A DNA stretch of 64,000 nucleotides, taken from the NCBI GenBank assembly GCA_913060665.1, contig CAJXUY010000022.1, positions 1-64,000 on the forward strand. The letters run 5' to 3'. The translations under genes were made by a program, and so were the position numbers. The notes under the pieces were generated by a model that did no database searches, had not been told where the DNA came from, and saw nothing but the letters and a program-made list of their open reading frames with translations. This stretch comes from an uncultured Oleiphilaceae bacterium. Lineage in GTDB: Bacteria > Pseudomonadota > Gammaproteobacteria > Pseudomonadales > Oleiphilaceae. Positions within the stretch are counted from its first letter, which is position 1, and each line of letters opens with the position of its first letter. Of this stretch, positions 23,896 through 33,614 are shown one piece after another.

Positions 23896-25002
23896 TTAGG
23901 GCTGGGTATTCTTTCTTATTAGTAAAATTCCACACTCTACGTGGTTAGTGTAAGGGAACTGGTCAAACAGTGCGAAGCGTTTAATATCGTGGGTTTGAGC
24001 GAATACTTGTAGGTTGTTGCATAAGGTTTCAGGGTTGCATGAAATATAGATAATATTGTCATATTTCTGAACCTGTTTGACTGATTCATCATCCAGCCCC
24101 GCTCTAGGGGGGTCTACCAGAACGGTATCAAATTGATACTCCGAAAGGTCAATTCCTTCTAAGCGACGAAACTCTCGTTCGCCCTGTAGAGCCTGTACAA
24201 ACTCTTCACTGCTAAGTCGGGCAATGATCAGGTTATCGATGTTGTTTTCCTGAATATTGTACTGAGCCGCGTTAACCGACGTTTTAGATATTTCTGTTGC
24301 TAGTATTTTACGATAGTGCCCAGCCAATGCGATTGAGAAGTTACCATTGCCACAATAAAGCTCAACTAAATCGGAGTCTTTATAGGGTGCGGTTAAACTA
24401 GAACAGGATTGTGCCCAGGTCAGCATGGTTTGGTTCATCTCACCATTTGGTTGTGTGAAGCCGCCTTCTATTTGTTTGTACTTATATAACTGGTTATTAA
24501 CCGTTAACGCTTCAATGACGTAATCCCGATCTAAAGCAACTTTTTGTTTTCTTGCTCGCCCAATGATCGAGACCCCTAGTTTTTCTTGCAGCGCCAGAGC
24601 AAGGGTCTTCCAGTTATCATCGAGTTGACGGTGATAGATTAGAGTAATTAATGCATCACCACTAAGAGTGGTTAAAAACTCGGCTTGAAACAATCGATGC
24701 TTAAGCGCGTCAGTACTATTGAGCTCTGCCAGTAGGGCTGGCATGAGTGTATTGATGAGTTCTGAGGCAATAGGAAAGTCGGTCACTTCATAAATATTTT
24801 TATTGTTACCTTTTTCGGTCATCGCATAATGACAACGATTTCCAGTATGCCAGACGCGAAATTCGGCGCGCAGGCGGAAGTGGCTTGGCTGGCTGGAAAA
24901 TACCTCTAACTCAGGTACGGTGAATTCAGCAAACCTTTGTTTGATGTGTTCGGTTTTGCTGGCTAGAAGTGCTGGGTATTGGCTGGTATCGATAGTATTC
25001 AT
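23896..25002 (-). CDS. trmA: tRNA (uracil-54-C5)-methyltransferase TrmA
   Basis: 368 residues, the E. coli TrmA length. It makes T54 in tRNA using S-adenosylmethionine. The SAM motif LVELYCGNGNFSIALAGH, the DPPRAGLD motif and the nucleophile in YISCNPETL are present, with H-E near the C-terminus (NHVECGILL). Lack of an N-terminal TRAM/FeS segment separates it from RlmD and RlmC. Convergent with the Spy-like gene; no operon partner. Confidence 0.96.
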   Translation of the reverse strand: MNTIDTSQYPALLASKTEHIKQRFAEFTVPELEVFSSQPSHFRLRAEFRVWHTGNRCHYAMTEKGNNKNIYEVTDFPIASELINTLMPALLAELNSTDALKHRLFQAEFLTTLSGDALITLIYHRQLDDNWKTLALALQEKLGVSIIGRARKQKVALDRDYVIEALTVNNQLYKYKQIEGGFTQPNGEMNQTMLTWAQSCSSLTAPYKDSDLVELYCGNGNFSIALAGHYRKILATEISKTSVNAAQYNIQENNIDNLIIARLSSEEFVQALQGEREFRRLEGIDLSEYQFDTVLVDPPRAGLDDESVKQVQKYDNIIYISCNPETLCNNLQVFAQTHDIKRFALFDQFPYTNHVECGILLIRKNTQP

Positions 25003-25086
25003 TTAGCGGACGCTTACAAAAGGTAGAGTAAATAAGCGGAGAATTATACGCCAATTTACTCTATTCAACCGCACTATTTTTCTGAA

Positions 25087-25806
25087 TTACTTTTCAGGTA
25101 TTAATAGCTCGTCCAACGCTATCTTTTTAGGCTTGTAGCTATTGACCTTATCGTCTTCTGGATAGCCCAAGGCTAATCCGCAGACCAGTTTATAGTCTTT
25201 CGGGATGCTAAAGTGTTTATCAATAGGGGAGCGCCATATTCCTAACGCGCCTTGTGCGCAAGTACCCAGCCCCTTGTTTGTGGCTGATAACATCAAAGAT
25301 TGCATTAAGATGCCCGCATCAAGCAATGCGGTATGCTGCATACCGGGGTGAATAAAAACGAATATTGCAACGGGTGCATCAAAAAACGTAAAGTTCTTGG
25401 CCATCTGCTCATCACGCGCTTTTTTATCCTTTCGCTCAATTCCCAATACTTCATATAGGCCCATACCAGTAGACATTCTTCTCTCTTGGAATACCGAGGG
25501 ATATTTACCTAACATAGGTTTAAAATCACTATCTGGAAGTGCATCGCTCGTGATGGCAGAGATGATCTTTAGTGGTAATGGTTGCTTCTGAATTTTATTG
25601 GACTTGTGGTACTTGGTAAGCAGTTCGTTACCTAGCTGCTTACAGGTCTCTCCGGTTGCTACTGCGAATTTGTAGGGCTGAGTATTCGAACTGGAGGGTG
25701 ATTCCAGTGCTTCAAGTAGGATCTCATCCAGAATAGCCTGATCAACGGGCTTATCTGAAAATGCTCTAATACTTCTACGACTCTTTAGTACTTCCGTAAA
25801 ATCCAT
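25087..25806 (-). CDS. nitroreductase-family flavoprotein
   Basis: 239 residues with the FMN-binding N-terminus LKSRRSIRAFSDKPVD and the ESPSSSNTQPYKFAV segment, plus GLGTCAQGALG near the C-terminus. A cytoplasmic NAD(P)H-dependent reductase; physiological substrate unknown. Monocistronic. Confidence 0.9.
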   Translation of the reverse strand: MDFTEVLKSRRSIRAFSDKPVDQAILDEILLEALESPSSSNTQPYKFAVATGETCKQLGNELLTKYHKSNKIQKQPLPLKIISAITSDALPDSDFKPMLGKYPSVFQERRMSTGMGLYEVLGIERKDKKARDEQMAKNFTFFDAPVAIFVFIHPGMQHTALLDAGILMQSLMLSATNKGLGTCAQGALGIWRSPIDKHFSIPKDYKLVCGLALGYPEDDKVNSYKPKKIALDELLIPEK

Positions 25807-25973
25807 ATCGTTTTTCCGTGTATTGCTTTTGTTGTAAATGCTGAATTCGTAGCAGTGTAACCTTACTAAAAGCCGATTGACTAGCCCGTATGACGTACAA
25901 AGATATCTAGAATGCTGTGTTTCAGTGTAGGAACTATATAGAATGATGGTAATTAAAGTTTTATAAAAAGGAT

Positions 25974-26519
25974 ATGAATATGCTGTTTAAGGGATTTAGA
26001 TTCTCTCAGGCTCATAAGATAGTTGTTTTAATATCAGCGTCATTATTAGCTTCGGTGGTTTGCGCGTTTGGCTTTATGATTGGCGAATCTCAAGTAAATG
26101 CCATGTTAGAAATGACCTTCCCCTATGAGACCCGTATGGGGGAGAATCATATTACGCTTTCTGAGCCTAAACCTCACTTTTACGAAAAGTCGCAAGAAGT
26201 GGGTATTGCTCTGAATATATCACTTAAAGATGTGGTTAGTGGGCAAACAGCTAAGGCTAAAGCATTGGTGAAAGGTGGCATTCGCTTTGATAATAAGGCA
26301 CAACAGTTACAATTGGTTAAACCTAAAATAGCCAGTTTGGATTGGTTAGGTTCTTCAGCCGCAGCCGATAAGGATCTGGTCAATCAGGTTACCCAGTTAG
26401 TAGGGCAGGACCTACCGGTTATTGTATTGCTGGATATAAAACAGTTAACAGGCAGTGCATTTACCCCCACCTTGAGTGATATCAATGTTAAGCGCTCAGG
26501 TATTGAAGTTGTATTTTGA
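25974..26519 (+). CDS. DUF1439 (YceB-like) envelope protein
   Basis: 181 residues with an N-terminal membrane or signal segment (about 16-36). The remainder has the beta-rich pattern of the DUF1439/YceB family: MLEMTFPYETRMGENHITL and VNVKRSGIEV-like ending. No lipobox cysteine is placed as in E. coli YceB. ATG 25974 and 25980 are both possible. It is 33 bases upstream of the FKBP gene, so the two are likely cotranscribed. Confidence 0.75.
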   Translation: MNMLFKGFRFSQAHKIVVLISASLLASVVCAFGFMIGESQVNAMLEMTFPYETRMGENHITLSEPKPHFYEKSQEVGIALNISLKDVVSGQTAKAKALVKGGIRFDNKAQQLQLVKPKIASLDWLGSSAAADKDLVNQVTQLVGQDLPVIVLLDIKQLTGSAFTPTLSDINVKRSGIEVVF

Positions 26520-26552
26520 TTTTGAGACATAAAAACTATAAAGGTAATTATT

Positions 26553-27026
26553 GTGGCACAGATTGTAATTGTTGTGGTGGTGGCATTGATCGCCGCGTTT
26601 CTAGTTCGCAGGTCGATCGTCAATAAAAAACTAGCAGCTGAAAACAAGGCTAAAGGTGCAGAATTCTTAGCGGAGAATGCTCAAAAAGAAGGCGTTAAAG
26701 TCACGGACTCAGGTTTGCAGTATGAGGTGATCCACCAAGGAACGGGTACAGTTAACCCGAAAGGTAGTGATCGTGTAAACGTTCACTATCATGGAACGCT
26801 TATTGATGGTTCAGTTTTTGATAGTTCCGTCGCACGGGGGCAGCCTATTGATTTTGGCTTGAATCAAGTCATTAAAGGCTGGACCGAAGGGTTACAGCTA
26901 ATGGTAGAGGGTGAAAAAACGCGCTTTTTTATCCCTAGTGATTTAGCTTACGGTGACGGCGGGGCAGGCCCTATAGGTCCAGGGTCAGTATTGATATTTG
27001 AAGTTGAACTGCTGGGTATTAACTAA
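26553..27026 (+). CDS. FKBP-type peptidyl-prolyl isomerase
   Basis: 157 residues from a GTG start preceded by AAAGG. An N-terminal hydrophobic segment (about 2-17) suggests membrane anchoring, followed by an FKBP domain: [42 protein letters not shown] and [20 protein letters not shown]. This is FklB/Mip-like. It speeds proline isomerisation of proteins in the periplasm or at the membrane. Confidence 0.92.
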   Translation: MAQIVIVVVVALIAAFLVRRSIVNKKLAAENKAKGAEFLAENAQKEGVKVTDSGLQYEVIHQGTGTVNPKGSDRVNVHYHGTLIDGSVFDSSVARGQPIDFGLNQVIKGWTEGLQLMVEGEKTRFFIPSDLAYGDGGAGPIGPGSVLIFEVELLGIN

Positions 27027-27117
27027 CCGGTTTATTATCCTTTTTAGATTGTTGACCTCTCAGCTTTCTTGCAATTTCTGATACACTGCGCGCAATATAA
27101 TTTGTGAGTAGTGTGTT

Positions 27118-28371
27118 ATGGATTTTTCTTCTTTAGGCCTGAATAAAAATTTAGTTGCTGCAGTTTCATCACTCGGCTATAGAGAGCCCACTCCAATTCA
27201 GGCTGAAGCGATCCCCGCAATTTTAAACCAACAAGATATTATGGCAGGTGCTCAGACGGGGACCGGTAAAACTGCTGCATTTGCTTTGCCCATTCTTCAT
27301 CAGCTCAGCGAAAGTTTGTCACCTTCAACGCTACAGGAAGAATCCTACCGTCCTGTTCGTGCATTGGTTTTAACGCCTACAAGAGAGCTGGCTCAGCAGG
27401 TTCATAGTAGTTTTGTGGGTTATGGGCAGAATACCTCCCTACAAATCAACATAGCCTATGGTGGCGTTAGTCTAAACCCGCAAATAAAAGAACTAAGGCA
27501 AGGTACCGATGTGCTCGTTGCGACCCCGGGTCGATTGCTTGATCTAATGTTTAAAGGGGTTGTTAAGCTCGACCAATTACAGGTTTTAGTGTTTGATGAA
27601 GCTGATCGCATGCTTGATATGGGGTTTAGTGATGAGATTAATCGTATTTTGAAACAGGTTCCTGCCGCTAGACAGACACTACTTTTCTCTGCCACCTTTG
27701 ACCAAGCGATATTTGATCTCAGTAAGCATCTGCTCAAATCACCTAAATTAATTGAGGTCGACAGCCGCAATACTGCAGCGGAACAGGTTGAGCAAATCGT
27801 CTATGCAGTCGATGCAGACCGTAAGCGCGAATTGATATCACATCTTATTGGGGCAAAAAACTGGCATCAGGTTCTGATATTTACTCGAACTAAACAAGGC
27901 GCAGATGCACTAGCCCGTGAAATGTGCAAAGACGGCATCAAAACGCAGTCTATTCATGGGGATAAGTCTCAAGGTGCGCGCGAGCGAGCGCTTGAAGAAT
28001 TCAAGCAAGGTAAAACTCGAGCCTTGGTGGCGACAGACGTAGCTGCCAGAGGGCTGGATATTGAGCAACTAAAGTTCGTTATTAATTATGAGCTGCCGTA
28101 TATAGCTGAAGACTATATACATCGTATAGGGCGCACGGGCAGGGCTGGGGCTTCAGGTTTGGCAATATCATTGTTAAGCTCAGATGAAAATTGGTTGCTG
28201 GAAGAGATTGAAGCGATTTTAGATGCCCGTTTGCCGCAGCAGTGGTTGCCCGGATATGAGCCTGATCTCACTAAAGAAGCACCTGTATCCCGCAAAAATA
28301 CCCGAACGGCTCAAAAGCGGCGCACTAAAGATAGAGCGTTTGGGAAGAAACCATCTAATCGTCGGCGTTAA
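27118..28371 (+). CDS. rhlE: DEAD-box RNA helicase, RhlE type (copy 1)
   Basis: 417 residues. Q-motif [67 protein letters not shown] and [10 protein letters not shown] are all present, followed by a basic tail (KNTRTAQKRRTKDRAFGKK). RhlE-type helicases remodel rRNA and mRNA. A second RhlE-like gene is at 57067. Confidence 0.93.
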   Translation: MDFSSLGLNKNLVAAVSSLGYREPTPIQAEAIPAILNQQDIMAGAQTGTGKTAAFALPILHQLSESLSPSTLQEESYRPVRALVLTPTRELAQQVHSSFVGYGQNTSLQINIAYGGVSLNPQIKELRQGTDVLVATPGRLLDLMFKGVVKLDQLQVLVFDEADRMLDMGFSDEINRILKQVPAARQTLLFSATFDQAIFDLSKHLLKSPKLIEVDSRNTAAEQVEQIVYAVDADRKRELISHLIGAKNWHQVLIFTRTKQGADALAREMCKDGIKTQSIHGDKSQGARERALEEFKQGKTRALVATDVAARGLDIEQLKFVINYELPYIAEDYIHRIGRTGRAGASGLAISLLSSDENWLLEEIEAILDARLPQQWLPGYEPDLTKEAPVSRKNTRTAQKRRTKDRAFGKKPSNRRR

Positions 28372-28465
28372 CGTACACCTTTGTTGTTAACTCAAAGACT
28401 GTTTTTCTGAAAGGTTCTTTGTGTCGCAGCCTGATTATAGCGTTGATGAAAAATGATGGACAAAA

Positions 28466-28492
28466 AAATGCCCAGCGAATGGCTGGGCATTT
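28466..28492. terminator. terminator between rhlE and the PEP-CTERM gene
   Basis: AAATGCCCAGC and GCTGGGCATTT pair perfectly (11 bases) around GAATG. An A-run on the plus strand gives a T-run on the minus strand, so it mainly ends the PEP-CTERM transcript, and may also serve rhlE. Confidence 0.85.
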
Positions 28493-28515
28493 GATTATTT
28501 AGCCTAAAGCTAAAC

Positions 28516-29148
28516 TTAAGCCTGCTTGCGTCTGCGGCTAGCAAGACCCAATAGGCCAAGACCTAGAAGCGCAATAGAAGCCGGCTCAGGCACTGATGCT
28601 ACCTTCAAGCTAACATTATCGATAAACCCACCTAATGTATTCTCTGTACCTGTAGCAGAGAACGTAAGCGTCATTTCTGCTGCTGTAGCGGTTAGGAAGC
28701 CTGTTACTAATGTCCAAGGCATTGGTGCGACACCATCAACATTGAATGCGTAAGTGAAAGGAGATAGGTCAGGTGACTCACCCCAGCTAACATTGATGCC
28801 GTTGTCATTGGTTGCACCGGTACGAGCTTTATACCAGAAATCTAACTGGTAAGTCTCACCAACCGATAGGCCAAACAAGTCTTGCGACATTGAGCTGTTG
28901 CTGTTTCCGTGGTGGCTATCTAATTCAACATACTGACTACCATCTTGTGCGGTAGTAATAGTGTTTCGCTGAATTTCAATACCTGAACCATCTGAGGTAT
29001 ACCAGCCATCAATAGAGTTAAATACTCCCCATTTTGAACCGGTTAAGCCTACGTTTGACTCAAAGCTTCCGTTCGTAATAACAGTAGCGCTAGCTGAAGT
29101 AGCAAACAGGCTGCCTGCCATAATGATGCTTTTAACTGTATTTTTCAT
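28516..29148 (-). CDS. PEP-CTERM surface protein
   Basis: 210 residues. Signal peptide of about 22 residues (AGSLFATSASA), a body beginning ITNGSFESNVG, typical of beta-sandwich carbohydrate-binding-like DUF642 proteins, and a C-terminal sorting signal: VPEPASIALLGLGLLGL followed by RRRK. Such proteins are cleaved and anchored by an exosortase, and usually go with exopolysaccharide and flocs. No exosortase gene is in this window. Confidence 0.9.
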   Translation of the reverse strand: MKNTVKSIIMAGSLFATSASATVITNGSFESNVGLTGSKWGVFNSIDGWYTSDGSGIEIQRNTITTAQDGSQYVELDSHHGNSNSSMSQDLFGLSVGETYQLDFWYKARTGATNDNGINVSWGESPDLSPFTYAFNVDGVAPMPWTLVTGFLTATAAEMTLTFSATGTENTLGGFIDNVSLKVASVPEPASIALLGLGLLGLASRRRKQA

Positions 29149-29371
29149 ATAAGTTTAATCTCTAGTAATGGGACTGCAAAAACCATTTCCGCACTTTACT
29201 ACGGCTTTTTTATCTTAAAGCTAAAAATGTGCCATATTTTTTAAGTGATTATAAAATATAATAAAACTGTTATTTTGTCGTGAGGTTGAGCAATTATTGT
29301 GTAAGTATTTTCGACAGGTCTTGGTTTATGTGTAAAATATTATTTAATTTATGGAAGGAAGAGGTGTAATA

Positions 29372-32300
29372 CTACGCCCCACTTAATGTAATATTGCTAC
29401 CCTGAGCGGTGCTATGAACGTCTATGCGTAAGGCCATCTGGTCTCGTAATTCACTTACATGGGATATGATGCCAATCATTCTGCCACTGCTCTGAAGGTC
29501 TATCAGCATTTTGATGGCCAGATCGAGAGACTCTTGATCAAGGCTGCCAAACCCTTCGTCAATAAACAGAGTTTCAAGTTTAATTCCTCCTGCATAAGCC
29601 TGTACTGCATCTGAGAGCCCTAGTGCTAACGATAGCGCAGCCATAAATGACTCTCCTCCAGATAGAGTAGCGACTGAGCGTGTTTTGCCGGTGTATGCAT
29701 CCTCTACTTCTAACTCAAGCCCTGAAGCCTTGTTGCCTTTTGCTCGTTCTTCTTTCCGTATTAATAAGTATCGTCCTTTGCTCATATTGTTAAGCCTATG
29801 AGAGGCTTCAATGAGTACGTCATCTAGCAATACACTTAGCACAAAGCGTTGTAAGCTAATCTTGTTGCCTGTTTGGCCATTGGCTACATCGCTTAGTGTG
29901 CCATAGATTTTATATTGCTTTTCTAAGGCGTGGTTAGATTTATGTGCCTGTTCTAATTTATTTACCACATTAGCGAGTTGCTGGTACCGGTTCTCTAGTT
30001 TTTTACAGAGATTAAGTGCTTGCTCTGACTCGGCTTTTAAGTTGTGCTGCTCTGCTTCAAGCTTTTCTATATTGGGCCGAGTTTGTTCAGCCAGTTGACG
30101 TTTTTGCTGGGCTAAAGTTGCCTTGCAACCACTGAATTGATGTGTGAATGTTTCTATTTCGTTCAGCAGTAACGCTTGGTCTGGTTCAGTGGTTAATGCC
30201 TGTAGGAAATTATTATCGTCTTTAAAGGCGCTTCTGTTGAGCGCTTGTTCCCAGTTATATTGTGCTTCGGTATATGCTTGATCAATTGTTTTTTGTTGTA
30301 TTTGTTGTTGTTCACGTATCGTTAATGTCTGGGTGACTTTTTGTCTGCTGACATCAAAGCTGTTTAGCGCCAGCTCATATATCGTGGTTATTGACTTTAT
30401 TTGGGCATCCAAATGCCGAATTTGTTGAGAAAGTACACCGATTGCTCTGTAATATTCAGGCAGGGCTTGTTCAATATGCAGTTTGTTTTGCATAGCGATG
30501 GTTTGGTCTTGTTGCGCTTTTTGCAAAGTAATTCGACTCGTATCGAGTTGTTGTTCTGTTTGTATTCTTTGTTGAGCCAGTGTTTGTAGTTGGGTTTCGA
30601 GCTCGATTTGTTCTTTTTGACGTGTCAGAAGAGACGCTATTTCTTCATTGAGCTGTCGCCAATCCTCACGAAGCTGATTGGTTGATTTATGTAGGCTATC
30701 GCCAAGCTCATGTTGCTGCTCTTCCAGTAATACGTGAATGCTTTGTAATCGAGTGGATGTTTGCGTGACATGGTTTTGGGCGTCGGTCAACTGTTGCTGA
30801 TATGTGGTTTGAGTGGCTCTTGCGGCTTCAATATCCTGCTTGGTAACATGGCTAACCTCTGATTGAGTGTTAGCGGGCGCTGGGTGCTCCTGGCTACCAC
30901 ACACCGGGCAGGGCTCGTTTTGTTTAAGTTCTGCGGCTAATATTGCTGCCTGACTACTATGCCAGTTGAATTCTAATGTCTTAACTTGATTGGCTTGTAC
31001 CTCGAAGCGACTTTTGCAACTGTTAAGCTGCACTTCTCTCTTGCTGTATTCTTGTTTGAGAGTATTGCACTCATCCATTCGCTTATCTAAATTTGCTCGT
31101 TGCTGGCCCAATAAGCGCAAGCTATCTAATTGGCGTTGCTTGTCGGGTAATGTGGCAGACGATAGTCTTAATTGGTTAACCCGTTCTTCCGAGGTGGCAA
31201 TGCGGGTAATGAGTTGCTTGTATTGCGACTGCTGTTGCTCAAAAGCGGTGTTTGCTTGTTCGACTGAGGCTTGTGTTATTTGAGCTTGCTTTACTGCATC
31301 AGTCAATTGATTGATTTTGGGCTCTAGCTTTCGTAAGTCTGCTAATTGCTCTTTCAATTGATCGATTGGTTGCTTGTCTTTTTCTGCCTGATCTAACGCT
31401 AACTGCGCTTGGGCAAGGTTGTTTTGGTACTGGGTCAGGCTTTGCTCTGTTGCGACCACATCTTTGCGTAACTGCTCTTTGTCCTGACTTGACTTGGTCA
31501 GCGCTGTACGAAGGTGTTCAATTTTTTGTGCTGCTTGAGCGCGCTTTAGAGTTTGTTGTTTTGTATTGATGCAGGGTTGTTTGGCTTCGAGTACATCAAA
31601 CACTTTTTGCGTTTCATTTAATGCTAAAAAGGCTTTGGTCAGTATTTTACCGGCTTCTAGATTTTTTTCCGCTTTTACTAGCGCGTCGCCTGTTTGTTCT
31701 TTTTGCTGCGTGGCGGCTTCTAGTTGTGGTCTCAATATTCTAAGCTGATCTTGTGCCTCTTGTTCTGCTTCTAAGTCTGCGCTTTGTAATATGCCTTTTA
31801 TTTGGTTTTGTAGCCCATCAACATCTTTGCGAATAGAGGCAGCCTTTGTTTTAAGTGCATCTTCGATACGTTTATAAATTTGAGTTTGGAAAAGCTTACT
31901 AAATATCGACTCTCGTTGACTGGAGTCTGCCATCAGAAAGTCTCTAAACTTGCCTTGTGGCAGCACCATTACTTGCCGAAACTGTTCTACATTAAGGCCG
32001 GTAAGGGTTTCTATTGTAGTGGTGGCTTCTTGTGCTTTTTGAGGCACTAAAAGGTCGTCGCCTTCAGGTTTTAATTGCCATAGCTGCGCTTCAGTCTGGT
32101 GGGTGGTGGTGCCTTCCCCTCTAGACTTTGGGCGCTCTTGTGTGGGGGCTCTGCGAATACGATAGTGTTGATCGCCTAGTGAAAAATCCAGTGTTATCTC
32201 TGTTAGCAAGTCAGGTGCAGCATGATCGCAGCGCATGTGGGAAGGTTCACGTTCTTTCCCGGTTGTTTGGCCGTAAAGTGCAAAGCAGATTGCGTCGAGA

Positions 32301-32431
32301 ATGGAGCTTTTACCTGCTCCGGTAGGTCCGTTTATTAAAAATAGGGGGTTATCGCCCAGAAGCGTAAAATCTAGCGCTTCTTTATTGGCAAAAGGGCCGA
32401 AGGCTTGAATGGTTAATCTATTCGGCCTCAT
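29372..32431 (-). CDS. sbcC: exonuclease subunit SbcC
   Basis: 1019 residues. Walker A LINGPTGAGKSSILDAICF near 33-51, long coiled coils on each side of the zinc hook CPVCGSQEHPAP (about 510), signature LSGGESFMAALSLALGLS and Walker B LFIDEGFGSLD. SbcCD cuts hairpins and protein-blocked DNA ends. The start overlaps the sbcD stop by 4 bases, so the two are coupled. The many glutamine-rich repeats are ordinary coiled coil. Confidence 0.96.
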   Translation of the reverse strand: MRPNRLTIQAFGPFANKEALDFTLLGDNPLFLINGPTGAGKSSILDAICFALYGQTTGKEREPSHMRCDHAAPDLLTEITLDFSLGDQHYRIRRAPTQERPKSRGEGTTTHQTEAQLWQLKPEGDDLLVPQKAQEATTTIETLTGLNVEQFRQVMVLPQGKFRDFLMADSSQRESIFSKLFQTQIYKRIEDALKTKAASIRKDVDGLQNQIKGILQSADLEAEQEAQDQLRILRPQLEAATQQKEQTGDALVKAEKNLEAGKILTKAFLALNETQKVFDVLEAKQPCINTKQQTLKRAQAAQKIEHLRTALTKSSQDKEQLRKDVVATEQSLTQYQNNLAQAQLALDQAEKDKQPIDQLKEQLADLRKLEPKINQLTDAVKQAQITQASVEQANTAFEQQQSQYKQLITRIATSEERVNQLRLSSATLPDKQRQLDSLRLLGQQRANLDKRMDECNTLKQEYSKREVQLNSCKSRFEVQANQVKTLEFNWHSSQAAILAAELKQNEPCPVCGSQEHPAPANTQSEVSHVTKQDIEAARATQTTYQQQLTDAQNHVTQTSTRLQSIHVLLEEQQHELGDSLHKSTNQLREDWRQLNEEIASLLTRQKEQIELETQLQTLAQQRIQTEQQLDTSRITLQKAQQDQTIAMQNKLHIEQALPEYYRAIGVLSQQIRHLDAQIKSITTIYELALNSFDVSRQKVTQTLTIREQQQIQQKTIDQAYTEAQYNWEQALNRSAFKDDNNFLQALTTEPDQALLLNEIETFTHQFSGCKATLAQQKRQLAEQTRPNIEKLEAEQHNLKAESEQALNLCKKLENRYQQLANVVNKLEQAHKSNHALEKQYKIYGTLSDVANGQTGNKISLQRFVLSVLLDDVLIEASHRLNNMSKGRYLLIRKEERAKGNKASGLELEVEDAYTGKTRSVATLSGGESFMAALSLALGLSDAVQAYAGGIKLETLFIDEGFGSLDQESLDLAIKMLIDLQSSGRMIGIISHVSELRDQMALRIDVHSTAQGSNITLSGA

Positions 32432-33579
32432 TGTTTGGCTTCCTTCTTGTGAAGGCTATCAATGACGGTTTCTAACGCGCTATTTTGCTCTGCTGATAAA
32501 TTATTGCCAGAAACCTGATCAAAAAAATCCTGAAACATTTCCATTTCACCTCGTTTCAGCTTCTCTTTATTCATGGCTTTTTTCTCGCCCACAGCCATGA
32601 TTCCAGGCTTTTCGAGGTGCAGAATATTGGGGTATACAGACCTGAGTTTACCCATCGAATCCAGAATTGCATGTGTATCTGTGAGCCTGACCATTATGTA
32701 GTCATTGCTGCCGGGGTCTGTTTTTCCAGAGTCGATAATATCCGCTAGCGACCCTTCAATCACTCTCATGTCTCTCAACGGGGAGAGGGTGAGTGGGGTT
32801 ATGTCAGCTTTGCCGTTAGCATCAAGTTCCACTAATGAGATGCCTTTTTTCTGATGTTGTTCAGAGAAACTGTATTTTAGTATTGAACCGGAATAGCGAA
32901 TAGTGGGTTCACCTCTATATTGGGGGCTATGCAGGTGACCGAGTGCAGTGTAATTGAAAACAGTCATTGGCATATAAGATACCCTATCAGCTCCACCTAT
33001 TGAGAGGGGCCTTTCTGATTCGGACTCTTCAGCGCCATCCACAAAGCAGTGGCTCAGTAATACGTTGATTGAATCGGGCGAAGGTATTGACTGCTTGATG
33101 GTATCTACCAGAAACGAATGGGCTTCATCGTGGTTGCTAACGGGGGTGTCGTAGTGATGCCTGACTAGCTCTGGGTCATGATAGGGGATGCCATAAAAGT
33201 TCACCGCAATGCCTGATGAATCCTCTACGGTGACCGCCTCAGCCACCTTGTTGATATCACTCATGATGTGAAGACCCGCTTGCTTAAGTTGCCTTGCACC
33301 AAAACGCAAACGTTCTGCACTGTCGTGATTGCCAGAAATGATAATGACCGGTACGCTTAGTTCATGACAGACCTTGTTAAGTACTTCATCCAATAACTCA
33401 ACTGCAGCGGCTGGGGGCACTGATCGATCATAAATATCCCCCGCTATTACTAATGCGTCTACATGCTCTGATTGTATATAGTCAACTATCTGCGCAAGTA
33501 CATGTCGTTGGTCTTCAAGCAGTGAGACATTATGAAACTGCCGGCCGATATGCCAGTCAGATGTATGGATGAACTTCAT
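32428..33579 (-). CDS. sbcD: exonuclease subunit SbcD
   Basis: 383 residues. Metallophosphoesterase motifs HTSDWHIGRQFH, AGDIYDR, SGNHD and LGHLHSPQ bind the two Mn ions of the nuclease site. Forms a heterotetramer with SbcC. First gene of the sbcDC unit. Confidence 0.96.
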   Translation of the reverse strand: MKFIHTSDWHIGRQFHNVSLLEDQRHVLAQIVDYIQSEHVDALVIAGDIYDRSVPPAAAVELLDEVLNKVCHELSVPVIIISGNHDSAERLRFGARQLKQAGLHIMSDINKVAEAVTVEDSSGIAVNFYGIPYHDPELVRHHYDTPVSNHDEAHSFLVDTIKQSIPSPDSINVLLSHCFVDGAEESESERPLSIGGADRVSYMPMTVFNYTALGHLHSPQYRGEPTIRYSGSILKYSFSEQHQKKGISLVELDANGKADITPLTLSPLRDMRVIEGSLADIIDSGKTDPGSNDYIMVRLTDTHAILDSMGKLRSVYPNILHLEKPGIMAVGEKKAMNKEKLKRGEMEMFQDFFDQVSGNNLSAEQNSALETVIDSLHKKEAKQ

Positions 33580-33614
33580 GTGTGTTGATTTAACCTATCC
33601 GTTGATTGCTGGGT

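Noticed and set aside
27040-27117. Promoter upstream of rhlE (TTGACC and TATAAT)
   Set aside because: The boxes are present but cannot be paired at a normal 16-18 base spacing.
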